64,000 bases of DNA from Mesorhizobium sp. LSJC280B00. GTDB taxonomy: Bacteria; Pseudomonadota; Alphaproteobacteria; Rhizobiales; Rhizobiaceae. The position numbers and the translations under genes were made by a program. A model generated the notes under the pieces. It saw only the letters and a list, made by a program, of their open reading frames with translations. It was not told the DNA's origin and ran no database searches. Numbering within the stretch: the stretch's first letter is position 1; each line of letters begins with the position of its first letter. The stretch spans positions 68,998 through 132,997 of the forward strand of contig NZ_AYVL01000010.1 in NCBI RefSeq assembly GCF_000502835.1, read 5' to 3'. Of the stretch, positions 1-7,838 are shown one piece after another.

Positions 1-1
1 G

Positions 2-442
2 GTGGCGGTCGCCGCTGAACGGCATGCCGACGATCTCCGCGGCCTCGGAGCCGAGCGGGTCGTCGAAACGATCGAGCTGGCCGAAGGACTGTTCTCGCTG
101 ATTGCCGAATCGGTAGGCGGCGATAGCCTCGCCCACGCGATCGAACGGATCGCGCCCGGCGGGACCGTCGTCATGTTCGGCTCGAGCAGCGGCGAACTCA
201 CGCCCATCGGCTTCCGCCAGTTCGTTCCGGGGCACGAAGGTGCGCGGCTGCAGACCTTCGCCTACTACGCTTCCGGTCCGGAGGTTGGCGCCGACATCGC
301 CTCGCTGCTCGCACTGATCGCAGCCGGCCGGCTCGAAACGCGCGTAGTCCTGACCGTGCCGTGGCGGGACGTCGGCCAAGCCCTCGACGCGCTGCGGCAG
401 CGCAGCATCAGAGGCAAGGCAGTGCTTACCGTGACAGAATGA
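2..442 (+). CDS. Zinc-binding/quinone oxidoreductase family protein, C-terminal part (5' end off window)
   Basis: This is the last 146 residues of a medium-chain dehydrogenase/reductase; the true start lies left of the window. The visible part runs from the end of the Rossmann domain (a GGTVVMFGSSSG strand-loop) to the usual C-terminal segment that closes the catalytic domain, ending with the family-typical GKAVLTV tail. Such proteins reduce quinones or enoyl/carbonyl groups with NADPH. The metal-binding and N-terminal catalytic residues are not visible, so zinc-dependent alcohol dehydrogenases and zinc-free quinone reductases cannot be told apart. It is followed by 163 bases without a recognisable gene, then a tRNA. 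Confidence 0.8.
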   Translation: MAVAAERHADDLRGLGAERVVETIELAEGLFSLIAESVGGDSLAHAIERIAPGGTVVMFGSSSGELTPIGFRQFVPGHEGARLQTFAYYASGPEVGADIASLLALIAAGRLETRVVLTVPWRDVGQALDALRQRSIRGKAVLTVTE

Positions 443-605
443 GCAGGCAGTGGCGCCGGACGGGACGGTGTCTGTCTCCCCCGGGCTGCTACGGCAACTT
501 GAGCCCGCTGGCGATTGCCCGTTGAAGCCGGCGCCTGCTTCCGCTAAGAAGCCGTGGCTGGCCGGTTTACCGGCTGGTTCGTTTTTGGGATCACCGATCC
601 TGAAG

Positions 606-682
<77 letters not shown>

Positions 683-875
683 TATAAAACCGTTGTATTA
701 TGGATGATGGCCGCTCCCCAAGGTCGCAGATAACGTCGGATAGTTCCATGATCGAGCCAAGCGCGTTCCGTTCGAGCAATCAGGGCGGCCGCCGGCACGG
801 CCCGTGGCCGTGACGTTAAGGTTCCCTTGGTAGCTGCGTGTCTATTGTTCGCTCTGGCTCCGACAGGTACTGTTC

Positions 876-1601
876 ATGGCGGAAAAATATTACGAATCTC
901 GCATAAAGTGCGATGTCCTAAACGCGTTGCGGAAGTGGAGAATGATCGATTCCCGTTCCATTGTGGCGTCAGAATATGTTCTTGGCTCTACCGGGCGGCG
1001 AGCCGATCTTGCCATTTACAATGGTTCAAAGCTTATCGGGATTGAAATCAAGAGTAAGCATGATTCTCTTACTCGCCTGAAGCCTCAACTTGAGGTATAC
1101 ACGGCGTGCTTTGATGAGGTCATTCTTGTCGCCGACGAGAAACACTTGGCTTCCATCACAAATCTTATTCTACCTGGAGTCCGCGTGTTCACAGCAAGCG
1201 ACTCTGGCTCGATCATTGTTTGGCGAGAAGCCTTAGCGCCTGCAACGAAGACAAAATCTGTTAGCCTCAAGTTGCTAACCATTGGCGACTTAAAAAAGCT
1301 GGTGGGGGTCCCAATCGCTGCGCCAGTGAGGAAAACGGCACTTCTGACAGCTGCACAGGAGCTTTCCGACAAACTCATTTTTGAAACAGTCGCGGCTTCG
1401 TTCGTCCATACGTTTTCCGAAACATCGACTAGATTTTGGGATCACGTGGGCAGGAAAAACGTCTCCCATAGCGGGTTGCTTCACTTGAGCCGGTTTGCTT
1501 CAGAACGAACCAACGTGATCCAGAAAAAAGAAAAGCAACAACTCTTTTGGGAACTCTGGAGACGTCAAGCGAAGGAGACGCTCCAAATCGCGAGCCCTTA
1601 A
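876..1601 (+). CDS. sce7726-family protein with PD-(D/E)XK nuclease-like core
   Basis: The protein has 241 residues. Near residues 40-65 it shows the family signature RADLAIYNGSKLIGIEIKSK, i.e. an Asp followed about 12 residues later by E-I-K, the PD-(D/E)XK arrangement. It continues with a QLEVYTACFDEVILV strand as in restriction-like folds. The second half has no domain I recognise. Family members are small predicted nucleases, often next to beta or sce7725-type proteins. It is convergent with the beta-family gene, the two stop codons overlapping in a single TTAA (1598-1601). Codon use is AT-rich and unlike the surrounding chromosome. Nuclease activity and the DNA target are inferred, not shown. 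Confidence 0.75.
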   Translation: MAEKYYESRIKCDVLNALRKWRMIDSRSIVASEYVLGSTGRRADLAIYNGSKLIGIEIKSKHDSLTRLKPQLEVYTACFDEVILVADEKHLASITNLILPGVRVFTASDSGSIIVWREALAPATKTKSVSLKLLTIGDLKKLVGVPIAAPVRKTALLTAAQELSDKLIFETVAASFVHTFSETSTRFWDHVGRKNVSHSGLLHLSRFASERTNVIQKKEKQQLFWELWRRQAKETLQIASP

Positions 1602-2647
1602 AGGTCGCTCCATTCGGTTTCGCCCGGCTGATCGTCCGCACCCGACTGTATGTGCATGTGGATGTTGACGCGAGCAGAGGTTGACATTTTCGGCGAGTAA
1701 ATCGCATTCTCTTCTCCAGCCGCAGTCTTCTTGATCATCTCGGTACCCCATATGCCCTTATCATTCCAATCTGGACATTTGGTGGCGCGTTTTGCAGCTA
1801 GCTGATAAGCCTCGTCGCGGTCCTCCTCATCAGCCTCCCGGAAGAATTTCCATTTGGTTGAAAAGGCATTGTCAATTCTGGGCGCTGGACTCCCGCCGCC
1901 GCCGCTTTGCTTCTCCGCTCGAACACTCGCGCGGTCACAGTAGATGTTGCGAGCGTGTCCAACTTGCCCAGCAACTAGATTATAAAACTTTCGCTCGAAA
2001 ATTTCCTGCTCGACTATCCCTGTGAACGAAGTGGGGAACGTTGATGCTGATACCGATATATAACAATCGTCCAGCTGAGTACGAATGGCCTTGCAGATGC
2101 TTGTTGCAACCAGCGCTTTATTAAGGATGTTCTTGTCCTGACGCTGAAAATCAAGGATGAAATACACGTCTTCGTTCGAAGGATACCGTTTAAAGAGTTT
2201 TGCGATATCAGCTGCAAGAGGAAATATTTGTTCGTGGAGGCGAATTACAACGCCCCGCCCCATTGCTTTGAATGCTTGAACCTGAGGCACCAGCTCCTTC
2301 GGGTCAATCAGTTGGACCGTGGGAGTAAACATAGGATTTTCATCTATGAAGCTGCGCCAGGCCAAATACCCATCTTTGGAGTCTCTCAACGCGTCAAAAA
2401 TGTCATGGACGGGCCTTCTTTTTCCATCGAAGACATCGTCAGTTAGATCGACGACAATCGGCTTGCCGGAAGTGCAAGCGGAAACCTTCACTATAGTGCT
2501 TGCGAACGCGTTCGCCGTAGTCCACGGCTGAAGGATTACAAAAGGAAGTAACCCGGTTTTAACTTGAGGAGAAAGCTCCTCGATAGCCTGCATCTCTGAT
2601 GGGCGCACTCCGATAATCGGAACGTAACTAAATGCCCCAAAATCCAT
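1598..2647 (-). CDS. Beta-family protein (phage/prophage beta-protein type)
   Basis: The protein has 349 residues, a usual length for the beta-protein family. The N-terminus (FSYVPIIGVRPSEMQAIEEL, then a hydrophobic LLPFVIL strand) matches the pattern of these proteins: a repeated TIM-barrel-like strand/helix alternation with no signal peptide or membrane segment. The molecular function is unknown; relatives occur in prophages and islands, commonly beside sce7726 nucleases and peptidases. It follows the ImmA/IrrE gene on the same strand with a 17-bp gap, probably in one transcript, and its stop codon overlaps that of the convergent nuclease gene. Composition is AT-rich. The family call rests on the pattern of the N-terminus and gene context. 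Confidence 0.6.
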   Translation of the reverse strand: MDFGAFSYVPIIGVRPSEMQAIEELSPQVKTGLLPFVILQPWTTANAFASTIVKVSACTSGKPIVVDLTDDVFDGKRRPVHDIFDALRDSKDGYLAWRSFIDENPMFTPTVQLIDPKELVPQVQAFKAMGRGVVIRLHEQIFPLAADIAKLFKRYPSNEDVYFILDFQRQDKNILNKALVATSICKAIRTQLDDCYISVSASTFPTSFTGIVEQEIFERKFYNLVAGQVGHARNIYCDRASVRAEKQSGGGGSPAPRIDNAFSTKWKFFREADEEDRDEAYQLAAKRATKCPDWNDKGIWGTEMIKKTAAGEENAIYSPKMSTSARVNIHMHIQSGADDQPGETEWSDL

Positions 2648-2664
2648 GGCTACGCGCCTTCATC

Positions 2665-3165
2665 TCACGGGATGCCCAGCCGAATCTTCATCGCTGCTTC
2701 GGACACATTAAACTTATCAGCGAGGAAACTAACAACGTTGTCAACCTTAAGTGTCCTTGCCCTGTCCAACCATTCATCAACGAGCTGTTGAGGCATCAAT
2801 AGGTCAGCGGCCATTCTGTTGGCTTGCGCTTCGCGACGATCCGATAATCCGGAGCGGTATAGAACGTCATCCGTGATTCCGTCTCCAATCTGATCGCGGT
2901 GCAGAAGATAATGCCCGACTTCATGTGCAACAGTGAAACGTTGCCGACGCGCCGAGTCATTTCTGTTGACCTTGATGATGAACTGGACCGGATTGTCGGG
3001 GTCCGGCCTTATCTCTCCAGAAATTCCGCTAGGTAGGTTTGTTGCAATCACCCTGACGCCCAAGGCGTTGGCAATTGCGGACAAACGAACGGGCGCTCCG
3101 TCCTGAAGAGCTTGAATTGTCGCCAGCGTCCCTTGATCTAAAGAATACCATTCTCGACTCATCAT
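2665..3165 (-). CDS. ImmA/IrrE-family metallopeptidase
   Basis: The protein has 166 residues. It contains the zinc-protease motif HEVGH (within RFTVAHEVGHYLLHR) and the downstream helix REAQANRMAADLLMP that carries the third zinc ligand in ImmA/IrrE proteins. There is no helix-turn-helix domain, so it is the stand-alone peptidase form. In ICEBs1 and Deinococcus these enzymes cleave a partner repressor to switch on genes; here the partner is unknown. The start at 3165 is chosen because AAGGAG lies at the right distance on the minus strand; a longer reading would invade the upstream membrane-protein gene. It sits between that gene and the beta-family gene on the same strand. Confidence 0.85.
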   Translation of the reverse strand: MMSREWYSLDQGTLATIQALQDGAPVRLSAIANALGVRVIATNLPSGISGEIRPDPDNPVQFIIKVNRNDSARRQRFTVAHEVGHYLLHRDQIGDGITDDVLYRSGLSDRREAQANRMAADLLMPQQLVDEWLDRARTLKVDNVVSFLADKFNVSEAAMKIRLGIP

Positions 3166-3175
3166 TTGACTCTCC

Positions 3176-3676
3176 TTAGTCTGTAAATGGTTTTTCTTCG
3201 GATGGCGCTTGATCCTTGTCCGCGCGTAAAGACGCGTCACTCAATATGAGTCTATCAACCCGTTCAGCCAGTACGGTGCGCAATTCCCCTCCTTGGATCT
3301 GATCGGAAATGTGCTGAATTATTGCCGTCTCAATCCGCTTTGCGAAGGGCCCATCGAATAACATCTTCTCGAGATGATTCCTCGAAGCTGTCTCGGTTAG
3401 CTTTTGGAATTGCGAGTATCCCCAGATAGCCAGTATTGCAATAAACATTGCCAATATAGTTATTATGACAGTCACAGCTGTCAGCATCACTGTAATAAAA
3501 TCGGTATAAGACATGCTGATACTCTGAATTTGTTCTGGAGTTACATTTACACTTACTAATGTACATCCGATCAAAATGACCCCAGAGAGAAGCCCGATGA
3601 GGAAAATCGGCAGGTAATCAGTTTGCGCTCTGGCTGACACGATTCTCTTTCGGCGTTGTGTTCTTATTATGTTCAC
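3176..3676 (-). CDS. Hypothetical two-TM membrane protein of the island
   Basis: The protein has 166 residues. A basic N-terminus is followed by a transmembrane segment near residues 22-43 (LPIFLIGLLSGVILIGCTLV) and a second near 61-85 (FITVMLTAVTVIITILAMFI). A cytoplasmic, charged C-terminal half follows with probable helices and a repeated ERVDRL-type pattern. I recognise no family. It is first in a minus-strand series of three island genes, its stop lying 10 bp before the ImmA/IrrE start. A membrane protein beside a nuclease and a peptidase would fit an effector that acts on the membrane, but that is only inference. Confidence 0.65.
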   Translation of the reverse strand: MNIIRTQRRKRIVSARAQTDYLPIFLIGLLSGVILIGCTLVSVNVTPEQIQSISMSYTDFITVMLTAVTVIITILAMFIAILAIWGYSQFQKLTETASRNHLEKMLFDGPFAKRIETAIIQHISDQIQGGELRTVLAERVDRLILSDASLRADKDQAPSEEKPFTD

Positions 3677-3780
3677 ATTCTGCTAACAGCCGTCAAGGGC
3701 CGGAACAATGGCTTCTAGTCGCGATGGTAAAACCAGAAATATGAGAGTATTGAAAAACGCTTTGTGTGCCGCTCTGCCTA

Positions 3781-3826
3781 GCTGCCCTCCGAAGGCAAAC
3801 CGTTCGAATCCTATCGGGTGCGCCCA
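3781..3826 (+). repeat. Degenerate 3' part of tRNA-Arg(CCG), presumed attR scar
   Basis: The segment starts with 17 bases identical to 632-648 (anticodon arm), then keeps the T-loop/T-stem GTTCGAATCCT and acceptor end TCGGGTGCGCC with one substitution and about 6 bases missing between anticodon arm and T-arm. It cannot fold into a full tRNA because the 5' half is absent. The rest of 3677-3988 holds no gene I can support. Confidence 0.8.
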
Positions 3827-3988
3827 TCTTTCGATTTGCCGCCGCCGTTCCGTAGCTCGTCCTGTGAAGGCCCGGCATCGAGGCCTGTCCTGCCCGGCTA
3901 CGACAATCACCTTCCACCTCGGTGATCGCCCGGAACCCAATCCTCCTCGAACGACTTCTTGGTGAGTAGACTACGAAGGGAGCGCACC

Positions 3989-4222
3989 GTGCCCGCACCG
4001 CCCGAAATGGATGTCGTCCTCGAAAAGCTGCCTTTGAGGATCGGCGCCTATATCCCCGACGACTTGCTGGAGGACTGGTTTGCGCCGGGAACGGGCATGA
4101 ACCCGGTCAGCAAGGAGGCGCTTGCCACCGCCAAGAACTACGGCTGGCGTTTCGAATGCGAGTTCAAGCACTACCCGGAACGCAAGGAAGGCGTGTTCTG
4201 GAAGTGGGTGCCGGCGATCTGA
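3989..4222 (+). CDS. Small conserved-looking hypothetical protein (77 aa)
   Basis: I do not recognise a family. The GTG start at 3989 is preferred over the upstream in-frame TTG at 3959 because AAGGGAG (3976-3982) precedes it at good spacing. The protein is soluble and acidic to neutral, with a compact N-terminal part (IPDDLLEDWFAPG) and a C-terminal half rich in aromatic residues (YGWRFECEFKHY...FWKWVPAI). No signal peptide or membrane span is visible. Base composition returns to the chromosomal high GC, placing it outside the tRNA island. Confidence 0.6.
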   Translation: MPAPPEMDVVLEKLPLRIGAYIPDDLLEDWFAPGTGMNPVSKEALATAKNYGWRFECEFKHYPERKEGVFWKWVPAI

Positions 4223-4233
4223 CCGACGCTGGA

Positions 4234-4330
4234 CGGTTCATCGTTCCGCGGAAACGCAGAACCGGTCTATCTTATTGTTTGACGCAAATACCGGACGGGA
4301 AACCGCTTCACACTTTTCCTGGAATTGCTC
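4234..4330. repeat. Rhizobial intergenic repeat, copy A
   Basis: This stretch resembles 29133-29221: both start GGTTCATCG, contain GAAACGC(A/T)GAACCG, then TTGTTTGACGCAA, and end with TTTCACACTTTTCCTGGAA and TTGCTC. The terminal CCTGGAATTGC and the internal GCAAxxxCGG half form imperfect dyad symmetry. Elements of this form are scattered in rhizobial genomes. It lies immediately after the stop of the next minus-strand gene. Confidence 0.75.
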
Positions 4331-4643
4331 AGCCTCCGCCTATCGGCGTCGTCACCTTGCCGGTTCCGCCGCATTCGGGGCAGGTGCGGCCGTCGATCAT
4401 GCCTGACCCTGCACAGCGGCGGCAAATATTCTCGCCAGCGCCTGGAGTGTCTACGGGGACTTCGTCCGTGTTGGCCTGACCGGCTTGCCGGGGGTTGCCC
4501 TGCAGCTTGTTTCTCAGCCGGGCGACCCAGCCTTCGTCGACCTCGAGCGGCCTGCTGCTGTCGTCCGGCAGGCCTTCGCCGGATTGGCCGATGGTTTCAT
4601 TGCGCGGCCGGTCGTTCGCGCCTGTCGTGATCTTCTGAGCCAT
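4329..4643 (-). CDS. Small protein with DnaJ-type CxxCxGxG zinc motif
   Basis: The protein has 104 residues. The C-terminus contains CRRCAGSGMIDGRTCPECGG, two CxxC units with the glycine spacing of the DnaJ central zinc finger (CxxCxGxG), ending in a Gly-rich tail. The first 65 residues are polar and probably disordered. The ATG at 4643 is chosen because AAGG lies 8 bases upstream; the longer TTG start has no such support. A consensus GGAAC-N16-CGTT promoter lies just upstream (4674-4698). The role is unknown; zinc or RNA/protein binding is a reasonable inference. Confidence 0.65.
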   Translation of the reverse strand: MAQKITTGANDRPRNETIGQSGEGLPDDSSRPLEVDEGWVARLRNKLQGNPRQAGQANTDEVPVDTPGAGENICRRCAGSGMIDGRTCPECGGTGKVTTPIGGG

Positions 4644-4673
4644 TGCGTTTGCCTTTACGCCTTGCAATTTTCG

Positions 4674-4698
4674 AACGCCTCAGCTCCGCAGAGGTTCC
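4674..4698 (-). promoter_or_regulatory. EcfG-type stress promoter, GGAAC-N16-CGTT
   Basis: Read on the minus strand, GGAAC (4694-4698) and CGTT (4674-4677) are separated by 16 bases, an exact match to the alphaproteobacterial general stress (EcfG/RpoE2) consensus. It points into the CxxCxGxG gene, 31 bases from its start. Confidence 0.65.
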
Positions 4699-4716
4699 GG
4701 TTCGACCGGCAGCCTT

Positions 4717-6012
4717 TCAGCCGGGCTTTCGCCGCACATTATCTATCCTGAACCCGGATTTCGGCCGCGCCGGCATGCGGGCAAGCGAGACGGTCATATC
4801 CTGATCAGGCACCCGGTAGGCCATCGACCGCGTCAGCAGGCGAACCGCTTCCATGATCAGCGCGACGGTGACGGCTTCTCCGGGGCAGCGATGGGCAGTC
4901 GCCGGATCTCCGCCGCCATGCGGGATGAAGTCGAAGCCGTGGGTTTTCCAGCTCAAGCCGCGCTCCGGGATAAATCGGTCCGGCTCCACAAACAGGCGCG
5001 GATCATGGTTGGTGCCGTGCAGGTCGAGCAGAATCCAATCGCCCTCCCGGAAGCGGTAACCCTTCCACTCGAACGGGTGGCGCGCGCGGCCACCGATGAA
5101 CGGGAAGAACGGATAAAGCCGGCGAACCTCCTCGGCGAAGGCTTCCAGCCCGTCCTCATCGCCGGCGGCGAACTTATCGTACCATTGGCGGTGCTGGTGA
5201 AGCGCCAGCGCCGCAAACATGATGAAGCGGCCGATGGCGACAACCGGCCGGATGATGTTGATGATCTCGACCGCAGCACTGGCAAGATCGAGCGGCATTC
5301 CCTCGGCATCGACATATTCGCTGACCAGGCGGACCGGGCTGTTTGCCGGCAAATCAAGCGCGCCGCTTCGAACGCGCCGTACAAGCTCGCCGATAGTGCG
5401 TTCGGTCCGGCGGCGCCGCCACAGCGCCAGCATGGTCGACGGCCCGACGCCGCCGGCGTTCTCGATCATGCCGCTGAGCTCGCGGCAGAGTTCGGCGCGA
5501 TCCTTGTCGGCGGGGATGCCGGCCCAATCCGCTGCCGCCTGGGTCAGGACGAGGTTTACGGCGTCGAACAGGACGATCTCGTCACGCCGCTGCCAGTCTT
5601 CCAGCTTGTCGAGCCAGGCGCGACGGAAATTTGCGCGGAGCCGCTCGATCTGGTCGCCATCCAACAGGATCGACAGGAAAAGCGCCTTGCGGTGGCGGTG
5701 AGCGGCGCCGTCGAGCGCCTGGACGCTGCCCTTGTCCTGCAGCAGACGCAGCGTGGTCTGCGGCATCGCACCAATTCGGGTGAAGTGGTCGCCGCCATAA
5801 AACATCTCGGCAGCCTCGGCACCGCGCACGCAGATTGCCGGCTGCAGCATCAGGCGCGTGGCAAAGATGTCGGTGTTCATGCGCCGGCAGCGGGCCGAAA
5901 TGAAATCATAGCCTTCGCGCAGCAGGGCCAAAGTGCTATCGAACGCGGCGCGCGGAATGGGTTTTACGGCATGATTGCCGCCATCGGCATCGATCAGTTC
6001 ACGTCTGTTCAT
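4717..6012 (-). CDS. Cytochrome P450 of the CYP152 fatty-acid peroxygenase type
   Basis: The protein has 431 residues. The heme-thiolate loop reads GGGDPATAHRCPGE, the form typical of CYP152 peroxygenases (P450-BSbeta, P450-SPalpha, OleT). The I-helix has Arg-Pro (IIRPVVAIGRF) in place of the acid-alcohol pair of ordinary P450s, as in this family, where the substrate carboxylate binds the Arg and H2O2 replaces O2 plus redox partners. The expected reaction is alpha- or beta-hydroxylation, or decarboxylation, of long-chain fatty acids. No ferredoxin or reductase gene is nearby, which agrees with peroxide use. The start at 6012 follows AGGGAG with 6-base spacing; longer starts lack this. The protein is soluble, without a membrane anchor. 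Confidence 0.88.
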   Translation of the reverse strand: MNRRELIDADGGNHAVKPIPRAAFDSTLALLREGYDFISARCRRMNTDIFATRLMLQPAICVRGAEAAEMFYGGDHFTRIGAMPQTTLRLLQDKGSVQALDGAAHRHRKALFLSILLDGDQIERLRANFRRAWLDKLEDWQRRDEIVLFDAVNLVLTQAAADWAGIPADKDRAELCRELSGMIENAGGVGPSTMLALWRRRRTERTIGELVRRVRSGALDLPANSPVRLVSEYVDAEGMPLDLASAAVEIINIIRPVVAIGRFIMFAALALHQHRQWYDKFAAGDEDGLEAFAEEVRRLYPFFPFIGGRARHPFEWKGYRFREGDWILLDLHGTNHDPRLFVEPDRFIPERGLSWKTHGFDFIPHGGGDPATAHRCPGEAVTVALIMEAVRLLTRSMAYRVPDQDMTVSLARMPARPKSGFRIDNVRRKPG

Positions 6013-6062
6013 GGCGTGCTCCCTGGCGTTGAAATTCCTCAACGCACGGCCGGCACTTTCGA

Positions 6063-6653
6063 TCACTCGACTTTTTGACGGCTTTGCCGCGCCGCCCTTC
6101 GGCCGCGGCTGGCAAGGATGGCGGTCAGCGTGACCGGACGAAAATCCCAGCTGTCGACGCCGACGTCATACTGGCGCGTGACCGGGGTCAGCCTGCCGTG
6201 GGAATGGCCATGCAGGTCGATCGATTTCCTGCCGATCTGGTTCCAGGTGCGAAAAGGGTAGTGGCAAAGGATCAGCAGGCTGCCGTCGAGCGCCAGCTCC
6301 TTGTAGTGTTGCGTGCTCGCCCAACCTGTGGCCTCGATGGTGGCCGCAGCATCGTTGTTGCCGATGATCAAATGCTTGCTGCCATGAAGAGACGCCAGAA
6401 GCGACGACACGAACGCGGCCGATCCCCTGGCAAAATCGCCGAGATGCCAGATCTCGTCGTCCGGCCCGACAGTCTCGTTCCAGAACGCAATGAGCGACCG
6501 GTCATGTTCCGCCAGCGAGCCGAACGGGCGGCGGTCGATGCGCAAAATGCGCGGGTCGCTGAAATGCGTGTCGGCCGTGAAGTAGATCATGCGCACTCGC
6601 TGGGCCTGTTGTCGAACTGCCGCGCAGGTAGGCGCGTGGCGCACCAAGTCCAT
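6063..6653 (-). CDS. Calcineurin-like metallophosphoesterase
   Basis: The protein has 196 residues from the chosen start. All motifs of the binuclear metallophosphoesterase fold are present: DTHF (D-x-H), GDFARG, GNND, H in LCHYPF and GHSHG. It is a small single-domain enzyme likely acting on a phosphoester of a nucleotide or similar; the substrate is unknown. Homologous proteins usually begin at MIYFTADTHF (6590), but an ATG at 6653 has a GGGAG ribosome site, and a GGAAC-N16-GGTT promoter ends at 6676, so a transcript would begin between 6676 and 6653. The P450 gene follows on the same strand after 50 bp. Confidence 0.85.
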   Translation of the reverse strand: MDLVRHAPTCAAVRQQAQRVRMIYFTADTHFSDPRILRIDRRPFGSLAEHDRSLIAFWNETVGPDDEIWHLGDFARGSAAFVSSLLASLHGSKHLIIGNNDAAATIEATGWASTQHYKELALDGSLLILCHYPFRTWNQIGRKSIDLHGHSHGRLTPVTRQYDVGVDSWDFRPVTLTAILASRGRRAARQSRQKVE

Positions 6654-6675
6654 GTTGCTCTCCCGATGCTTGCTC

Positions 6676-6700
6676 AACCCGCTCGATCGCCGGTTGTTCC
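6676..6700 (-). promoter_or_regulatory. EcfG-type promoter, GGAAC-N16-GGTT
   Basis: On the minus strand GGAAC (6696-6700) is followed after 16 bases by GGTT (6676-6679). It faces the metallophosphoesterase gene (start 6653) and excludes a start at 6677. Confidence 0.55.
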
Positions 6701-6731
6701 TGGAAGCAGGCCTAGGCGGTTCCCGCTCGTC

Positions 6732-6779
6732 GGAACTTCAAAAAGGGGGAACTTTGAAACGGGGGAACTTTGAAATGAG
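6732..6779 (+). repeat. Three tandem 16-bp repeats, each beginning GGAAC
   Basis: Units are 6732-6747 (GGAACTTCAAAAAGGG), 6748-6763 (GGAACTTTGAAACGGG) and 6764-6779 (GGAACTTTGAAATGAG). They lie between the divergent metallophosphoesterase and the small membrane-protein gene. The last unit supplies the -35 box of the promoter at 6764-6788. Confidence 0.85.
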
Positions 6780-6788
6780 ACGCAGGTT
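6764..6788 (+). promoter_or_regulatory. EcfG-type promoter, GGAAC-N16-GGTT
   Basis: GGAAC at 6764-6768 and GGTT at 6785-6788 are 16 bases apart and point to the gene starting at 6827. The -35 box is the third copy of a tandem repeat. Confidence 0.55.
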
Positions 6789-6826
6789 AGAATGCTTGAG
6801 GCCGATGCTCTGAAAGGACCTCGACG

Positions 6827-7156
6827 ATGACCGACGCAGAACCTCTTGGGCGAAGCCCGGCTCAAGCGCGGGGCGATATCGATGCCGGGCGCGAAGGGGA
6901 CAAGACCCCGGGCATCGATCCGGCTGCGGCTCCCATGGAAACGGACGCGGAATCCGCCGGCAACGCTCCGCCGAAGAGCCCTGCCGCGCGCCATGAAACG
7001 CCGAAGTTTACCAACCAGGCGAGCTATGCCAATGCGATGCGCCCGCTGAAGGATGAGCCCGACGTCCAACCGAGCAGATATGGGCCAGTCCTGGTGATTG
7101 CCGCCATCGTCGTGCTGGCCGCGGCGGTTTTCATCGGCGCAGCCATGCTGCGCTGA
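6827..7156 (+). CDS. Small tail-anchored membrane protein (109 aa), unknown function
   Basis: The first 80 or so residues are polar, rich in Ala, Pro, Asp and Glu and probably disordered. Residues about 86-107 form one transmembrane helix (PVLVIAAIVVLAAAVFIGAA) with two residues after it, so the protein should be anchored by its C-terminus with the bulk in the cytoplasm. I recognise no family. The ATG at 6827 follows GAAAGGACC. A stress-type promoter lies 38 bases upstream. Confidence 0.65.
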   Translation: MTDAEPLGRSPAQARGDIDAGREGDKTPGIDPAAAPMETDAESAGNAPPKSPAARHETPKFTNQASYANAMRPLKDEPDVQPSRYGPVLVIAAIVVLAAAVFIGAAMLR

Positions 7157-7216
7157 ATACCGCTGCCCCAGGTTCGGTGGCGCGATGGCTGGACATTTTG
7201 TTTCCGGTCCGGGACC

Positions 7217-7801
7217 TTGCTGAAGTTCAGGCGTGATCGAGTCTGCTGCACATTGACCACCAACCATCAATTCTTTGCCCGAGACGCCACCACCGTGGCG
7301 CGCGACATGATCGGCGCGATGCTGCTCTTGCACGGCGTCGGCGGCATCATCGTCGAAACCGAAGCCTATCGCCCGGATGATCCGGCTTCGCACGCTTTCG
7401 GTGGCAGGACGGTGCGCAACGGCGCAATGTTCGGCGCCCCCGGCAGCGCGTATGTCTATCGCTCCTATGGCCTGCATTGGTGCCTCAATGCCGTGTGCCT
7501 GCCCGGCAGTGCCGTGCTTATCCGCGCAATCGAACCGCAATCCGGGCTGGTGGTGATGCGGGCCAATCGCGGCGTTGACGACCCCCGGCTGCTTTGTTCG
7601 GGACCGGGTCGCCTTTGCCAGGCGCTGGCAATCGACAAATCCCATGACGGGCTGCCCCTGGACCTGCCGCCATTCGAATTCAGGCCGCCGAGCGAAGCCG
7701 GCGCCGTTCTGACAGGCCGCCGGATCGGCATTTCCAAGGCTGTCGATGCCGAGTGGCGGTTCGGACTGCGCGACTCGGATTATCTGAGCCGCAAGTTCTG
7801 A
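7217..7801 (+). CDS. DNA-3-methyladenine (alkyladenine) glycosylase, Mpg/AAG family
   Basis: The protein has up to 194 residues, as usual for the bacterial AAG family. Motifs: [15 protein letters not shown] at the N-terminus, the catalytic [18 protein letters not shown] (Glu activates water; the nearby His and Tyr shape the pocket), [25 protein letters not shown] (intercalating Tyr loop) and [14 protein letters not shown]. It excises 3-methyladenine, hypoxanthine and related alkylated bases in base-excision repair. No ATG is available before the conserved part; TTG at 7217 or TTG at 7253 must serve, the second giving a length closer to homologues. Confidence 0.92.
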   Translation: MLKFRRDRVCCTLTTNHQFFARDATTVARDMIGAMLLLHGVGGIIVETEAYRPDDPASHAFGGRTVRNGAMFGAPGSAYVYRSYGLHWCLNAVCLPGSAVLIRAIEPQSGLVVMRANRGVDDPRLLCSGPGRLCQALAIDKSHDGLPLDLPPFEFRPPSEAGAVLTGRRIGISKAVDAEWRFGLRDSDYLSRKF

Positions 7802-7838
7802 TGCCCGCGGCAGCGGCAGAGCAGTTGCCCCCCCGGCA

